DNA from: Algicoccus sp048820935
GTDB lineage: Bacteria; Pseudomonadota; Gammaproteobacteria; Burkholderiales; Burkholderiaceae_B
DNA: 64,000 bases
Assembly (NCBI RefSeq): GCF_048820935.1
Contig: NZ_JBMERD010000001.1
Coordinates: forward strand, 1-64,000
Direction of reading: 5' to 3'
The position numbers and the translations under genes were made by a program. The notes under the pieces are model-generated. The model was not told the origin of the DNA, did no database searches, and saw only the letters and a program-made list of their open reading frames with translations. Below are positions 61,165 through 64,000 of the stretch, piece after piece. Each line of letters starts with the position of its first letter. The first letter of the stretch is position 1.

Positions 61165-61177
61165 GCGCCTATTAGAC

Positions 61178-61606
61178 TTAAAGAACTTTCCGATTAAAAA
61201 TCGTTAAATCCAGAGGTCTGACAGCCCCCATCCAGATGGCATAGTCACGATGATCGCGCAAATCATCACCAGTCAGAGGATGCGTAAAAATAACCAAACC
61301 ATTGCGGTGAGTGGCTAGCCACGGCAGCACATCATTCAGTAATTCAGGCGCATAGGACAGCTGGCAACTCCAGTCGGGATGGGGACCCACGGGGCGCTCG
61401 TGCATCCGACCCATAGCTAAATCAAAGCGTTGCGCTGCGGCCTCACACAGTGTTTTGGCTTGGGCTAATGTTTGTTCGTCATAGTAGACGTGTGAGTGAT
61501 AGCCCAAGACTGGGACGTTATTGGTGAGATCAAAGGTTTGTGTTAGCTGCGTCAAAAGATGGCCTCTTAAGATTGAATGTGGATAGTTGGGTGTAAATCG
61601 CTGCAT
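61178..61606 (-). CDS. DOPA 4,5-dioxygenase-family protein
   Basis: 142 residues of the PF08883 type. The likely metal His are in YHSHVYYD, VGPHPDWSCQ and THPLTGDDLRDHRDYAIWMG. Fungal and plant relatives open the DOPA ring for pigment synthesis; bacterial members are small and mostly uncharacterised. It is a single gene, divergent from the arylamine N-acetyltransferase gene. Its 3' end reaches the pheST promoter region. Confidence 0.88.
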   Translation of the reverse strand: MQRFTPNYPHSILRGHLLTQLTQTFDLTNNVPVLGYHSHVYYDEQTLAQAKTLCEAAAQRFDLAMGRMHERPVGPHPDWSCQLSYAPELLNDVLPWLATHRNGLVIFTHPLTGDDLRDHRDYAIWMGAVRPLDLTIFNRKVL

Positions 61607-61752
61607 GTGAATAGTGATTACAGTACACCGCGCTTGTATTCATGTTGGGTATTCAGATTACCCTTTTGGTTAATTGTCTTGTGGCTGATACCAGACACAA
61701 GTGGTTTCACCTATGATCAAAAACATGATTCATTGTTAAGACGGTGTTTTCC

Positions 61753-62592
61753 ATGTTGAGTTCCAAACAGCTAGACGCCTATCTGAACCGCATTCATTAT
61801 GACGGTCCAACGAATGTGTGTCTGACCACACTCCATGGCTTAACACGTGCGCATGTTCAGCGCATTGCCTTTGAGAATATGGATGTATTGCTGGGCCAGA
61901 CTCCGGCGATTGATGAGACGTCCGTGTTTGACAAGCTGGTTTTAAAGCGACGCGGTGGTTACTGCTTTGAACAAAATCGGCTTTTAAAAGCGGTTTTACG
62001 CACTTTGGGTTTTGATGTGACGCCACTGGGAGCTCGAGTGCGGTTACGGACGTCAGATCGGTCTGTGATGCCGGGTCGTACGCATTTGTTACTTCAAGTG
62101 AAACTGAATGATGCGCTTTGGATTACAGATGTGGGGTTTGGTGGCTACTCCTTGACCCAGGCTTTGCAAGTGCAATCTGGCTTGGTGCAAGACACACCCC
62201 ATGGTCTACGGCGTTTAATGAATGACGAAGGGCGCTGGTTCCATCAAGTTTGCAAACTGGATGAATGGATTGACGTCTATGAACTCGATCTACAACCCAT
62301 GTATCCCAGAGATCAGATAATCGCTAACTGGTATACGAGTACGCATGTCGATTCACAGTTTGTCGACAACTTAACCATCGCACTGGCTTGCCATGATGGC
62401 TCCAGAGTGAGTCTGTACAACAATCTATTGCGCCGTACTCAAGCCGATGGCAACACTGAAATCCAAGCCTTGGCGCGTGAGGAAATTCTTGCAACCCTGT
62501 GCGATATTTTTCATTTGGATGTGTCTCAACCAGACCGTTTATTGGAACGTCTTGTGATGCAGACTGTCCAAGATGGCCAGGACAATCTCTAA
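61753..62592 (+). CDS. nat: Arylamine N-acetyltransferase
   Basis: 279 residues from the ATG at 61753; a GTG at 61744 is possible. The Cys-His-Asp triad is complete: RRGGYCFEQNRLL, GRTHLLLQV and TDVGFGGYSL. It acetylates arylamines or hydrazines from acetyl-CoA in the cytosol. Length is typical for the bacterial enzymes. Thirty-one bases separate it from the next methyltransferase gene. Confidence 0.94.
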   Translation: MLSSKQLDAYLNRIHYDGPTNVCLTTLHGLTRAHVQRIAFENMDVLLGQTPAIDETSVFDKLVLKRRGGYCFEQNRLLKAVLRTLGFDVTPLGARVRLRTSDRSVMPGRTHLLLQVKLNDALWITDVGFGGYSLTQALQVQSGLVQDTPHGLRRLMNDEGRWFHQVCKLDEWIDVYELDLQPMYPRDQIIANWYTSTHVDSQFVDNLTIALACHDGSRVSLYNNLLRRTQADGNTEIQALAREEILATLCDIFHLDVSQPDRLLERLVMQTVQDGQDNL

Positions 62593-62623
62593 AAAACTTA
62601 AAGCTTTGTGAAGGGAATCGACA

Positions 62624-63460
62624 GTGAATGATTTGTATGCGTTTTATGCGAATCGGCTCAATGCCAAAGAAGTGGATCTGATTCAGTCAGAAAAGACCTG
62701 GGACAGACGGGCTGCTGAGGTCAGTCGGTTTACCGTCAGTGACGATGATTTTGCGATGGGTGTTCTGGAGCGTCATCAGGACCTAAAAGATGTGCGCGTG
62801 CTCGATATCAGCTTTGGGGCAGGTCGCTATCTGGCTGAGTTCTTGCGCCGAGGTGCGCAGATTAGTGGTATCGAAATCTCTTCAGGCATGATTAAACATG
62901 CCATTGAGAATTTACAAAAACTTGGACTGTCATTTAATCCGGCTGATTTACATCATCTGCCCTGGCAGCAGGTTGATTTGAAGCAGCTGGGCTGGCAAGA
63001 AGCGTTTGATTTGGTGTTTTTGTATATGACACCTGCGATTTCAAGTGTCGAGATGCTTGATAAAGTACTCGCAGCTAGTCGTCATGGCGTCTATGTCACA
63101 CTGTATGCCCATCGCGAAGATCGTTTACTGATCGAGCTGCAAGATCATTTTGAGTTACCACGCCAAGCGGTGGGTGCAAAAAACACGCACGACATTTACG
63201 ACCTGTTCAACCTCTTATATCTGAAAGGCTATAGCCCTGAAGTCGTGTGGGAAGAGCGGGTTCGCCAGAGCCAATACGATGTGGATTACATCGTTGAACG
63301 CTATGCCAGCTGGTTGTGGCGAGGTGAGGGCGATGCCGATGCTAATCGGGCGCGTTTAAGTGAGGTTTTGAATACGCGATTGGTGGATGGTCAGGTGTGT
63401 TCTGAAAGTCGAGATGTCATTGGGCACTTGTATGTAGATAAGCGGCTGAAACGAAATTGA
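62624..63460 (+). CDS. Class I SAM-dependent methyltransferase
   Basis: 278 residues from a GTG with AAGGGAA upstream. The SAM loop VLDISFGAGRYLAEFLRRGA is near residue 55, followed by the acidic ISGIEISSGMIKHA; VFLYMTPAISSVEML is the motif after strand 4. The C-terminal 100 residues are charged and helical. Substrate unknown. It follows the N-acetyltransferase and is ended by a strong terminator. Confidence 0.87.
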   Translation: MNDLYAFYANRLNAKEVDLIQSEKTWDRRAAEVSRFTVSDDDFAMGVLERHQDLKDVRVLDISFGAGRYLAEFLRRGAQISGIEISSGMIKHAIENLQKLGLSFNPADLHHLPWQQVDLKQLGWQEAFDLVFLYMTPAISSVEMLDKVLAASRHGVYVTLYAHREDRLLIELQDHFELPRQAVGAKNTHDIYDLFNLLYLKGYSPEVVWEERVRQSQYDVDYIVERYASWLWRGEGDADANRARLSEVLNTRLVDGQVCSESRDVIGHLYVDKRLKRN

Positions 63461-63476
63461 AACGCACAACTGAAGT

Positions 63477-63502
63477 AAGGCTGGCTCTATGCCAGCCTTT
63501 TT
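63477..63502 (+). terminator. Rho-independent terminator after the methyltransferase
   Basis: AAGGCTGGC and GCCAGCCTT form a 9-bp stem with loop TCTAT followed by TTT, 16 bases after the stop. It may also serve the convergent glsA, whose stop is 65 bases away. Confidence 0.85.
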
Positions 63503-63568
63503 AGTGCAGCGTCTGAATGGTGAATGAGCGTTCAGGTTAGCGATCATTCAGATCAGCATTTGTTTAGG

Positions 63569-64000
63569 CTAACGTTTACGCGCGCATTGGTACAGATTAA
63601 AGCCTAGTGTTTGTGCCACGCTGGCGACCATTTTCTGGCCACGCACACTGTTGCCGATGGGATCCAATGGTGGCGAGAACCCGGCAATTGCCATCACACC
63701 TGGAACAACGGCCAAAATGCCACCACCCACACCGCTTTTTGCGGGCAAACCCACCGTAAATGCCCAGTCACCGGCTGTGTCGTACATGCCCTCCATGGTC
63801 ATTTCGGCTAGAATGGATGCGCAATAAGCTTCTTTGATCACATCTTTGTTAGTGATTGGGTTGATTCCGCCAGCTGCAATGGTGGCACCCATGGTGGCCA
63901 GTGCTTTAGTCGTGAGTAACGTCGAGCACTGACGGGTGTAGACGTCCACGGCTTCATCGGGTTCACAGTACAGATAACCTGCCGCGTAGAGTAACCATGC
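63569..64000 (-). CDS. glsA: Glutaminase A, C-terminal part (cut by window edge)
   Basis: 143 residues up to the right edge; the start is outside. Serine-type glutaminase signatures: DVYTRQCSTLLTTKALATM, GGINPITNKDV, GMYDTAGDWAFTVGLPAKSG and GVGGGILAVVPGVMAIAGFSPP. It hydrolyses glutamine to glutamate and ammonia. The N-terminal Ser nucleophile lies off the window. Confidence 0.94.
   Translation of the reverse strand, partial: AWLLYAAGYLYCEPDEAVDVYTRQCSTLLTTKALATMGATIAAGGINPITNKDVIKEAYCASILAEMTMEGMYDTAGDWAFTVGLPAKSGVGGGILAVVPGVMAIAGFSPPLDPIGNSVRGQKMVASVAQTLGFNLYQCARKR

Noticed and set aside
60938..61177. Truncated infC upstream of rpmI
   Set aside because: No frame here resembles the IF3 C-terminus; the sequence fits a promoter and leader.

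Overview
The window looks like chromosomal DNA of a betaproteobacterium of the order Burkholderiales, most like the family Alcaligenaceae. This rests on four Bug-type (tripartite tricarboxylate transporter) periplasmic receptors, each beside a different catabolic gene set, and on two conserved gene orders: surE-pcm-nlpD-rlmD and rpmI-rplT-pheS-pheT-ihfA-merR-tRNA-Pro. Placement below family is not possible from the sequence alone. The left and right edges cut through genes (a RecF/SMC-like ATPase and a glutaminase).

1-17.8 kb is mainly housekeeping: a three-gene minus-strand operon (methyltransferase, epimerase, DUF805), HAD phosphatase with tadA, an LD-carboxypeptidase, tsaD, a broken secreted-protein gene, plsY, the surE-pcm-nlpD-exonuclease-rlmD run (no rpoS where it is often found), argH, nadE with glnB, and an MFS transporter. 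NadE appears to have lost the catalytic Lys and Cys of its glutaminase domain.

17.8-20.9 kb holds a ruined PAS-GGDEF-EAL signalling gene. It carries a stop, frameshifts and a deletion, and contains a complete TnpB-only IS200/IS605-type element of about 1.48 kb. The element ends can be read from the sequence, and the predicted omega-RNA guide would match the EAL fragment.

20.9-54.1 kb is a long run of carboxylic-acid catabolism. It contains (a) amidase, small protein and Bug, divergent from LysR; (b) Bug, acyl-CoA carboxylase in three subunits, a hydratase/dehydrogenase fusion, an oxoacid CoA-transferase pair, an aldehyde dehydrogenase and a 3-hydroxyisobutyrate dehydrogenase-like enzyme; (c) an HMG-CoA-lyase-like enzyme with IclR, divergent from a class III CoA-transferase, a citryl-CoA-lyase-like enzyme and Bug; and (d) an ADP-forming acyl-CoA synthetase with IclR, divergent from an acyl-CoA dehydrogenase, an Ltp2-like thiolase homologue lacking the nucleophilic Cys, a DUF35 protein, two MaoC proteins, Bug, and a three-subunit biotin carboxylase. 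The carboxyltransferase of that last enzyme is of pyruvate-carboxylase type but lacks the catalytic Thr. Set (d) resembles the actinobacterial sterol side-chain hydratase/aldolase complex, split into single genes and joined to a carboxylase. It is the strongest candidate here for an undescribed pathway. A strip of decayed accessory genes (toxin-antitoxin remnant, shortened metallopeptidase) lies between (c) and (d).

54.1-64 kb has an IS3 remnant, a class II Fic protein, a gene-poor AT-rich stretch with orphan palindromes, tRNA-Pro(GGG), the merR-ihfA-pheTS-rplT-rpmI operon (read on the minus strand, without infC or thrS upstream), a DOPA-dioxygenase-like protein, an arylamine N-acetyltransferase, a SAM methyltransferase and the end of glsA.
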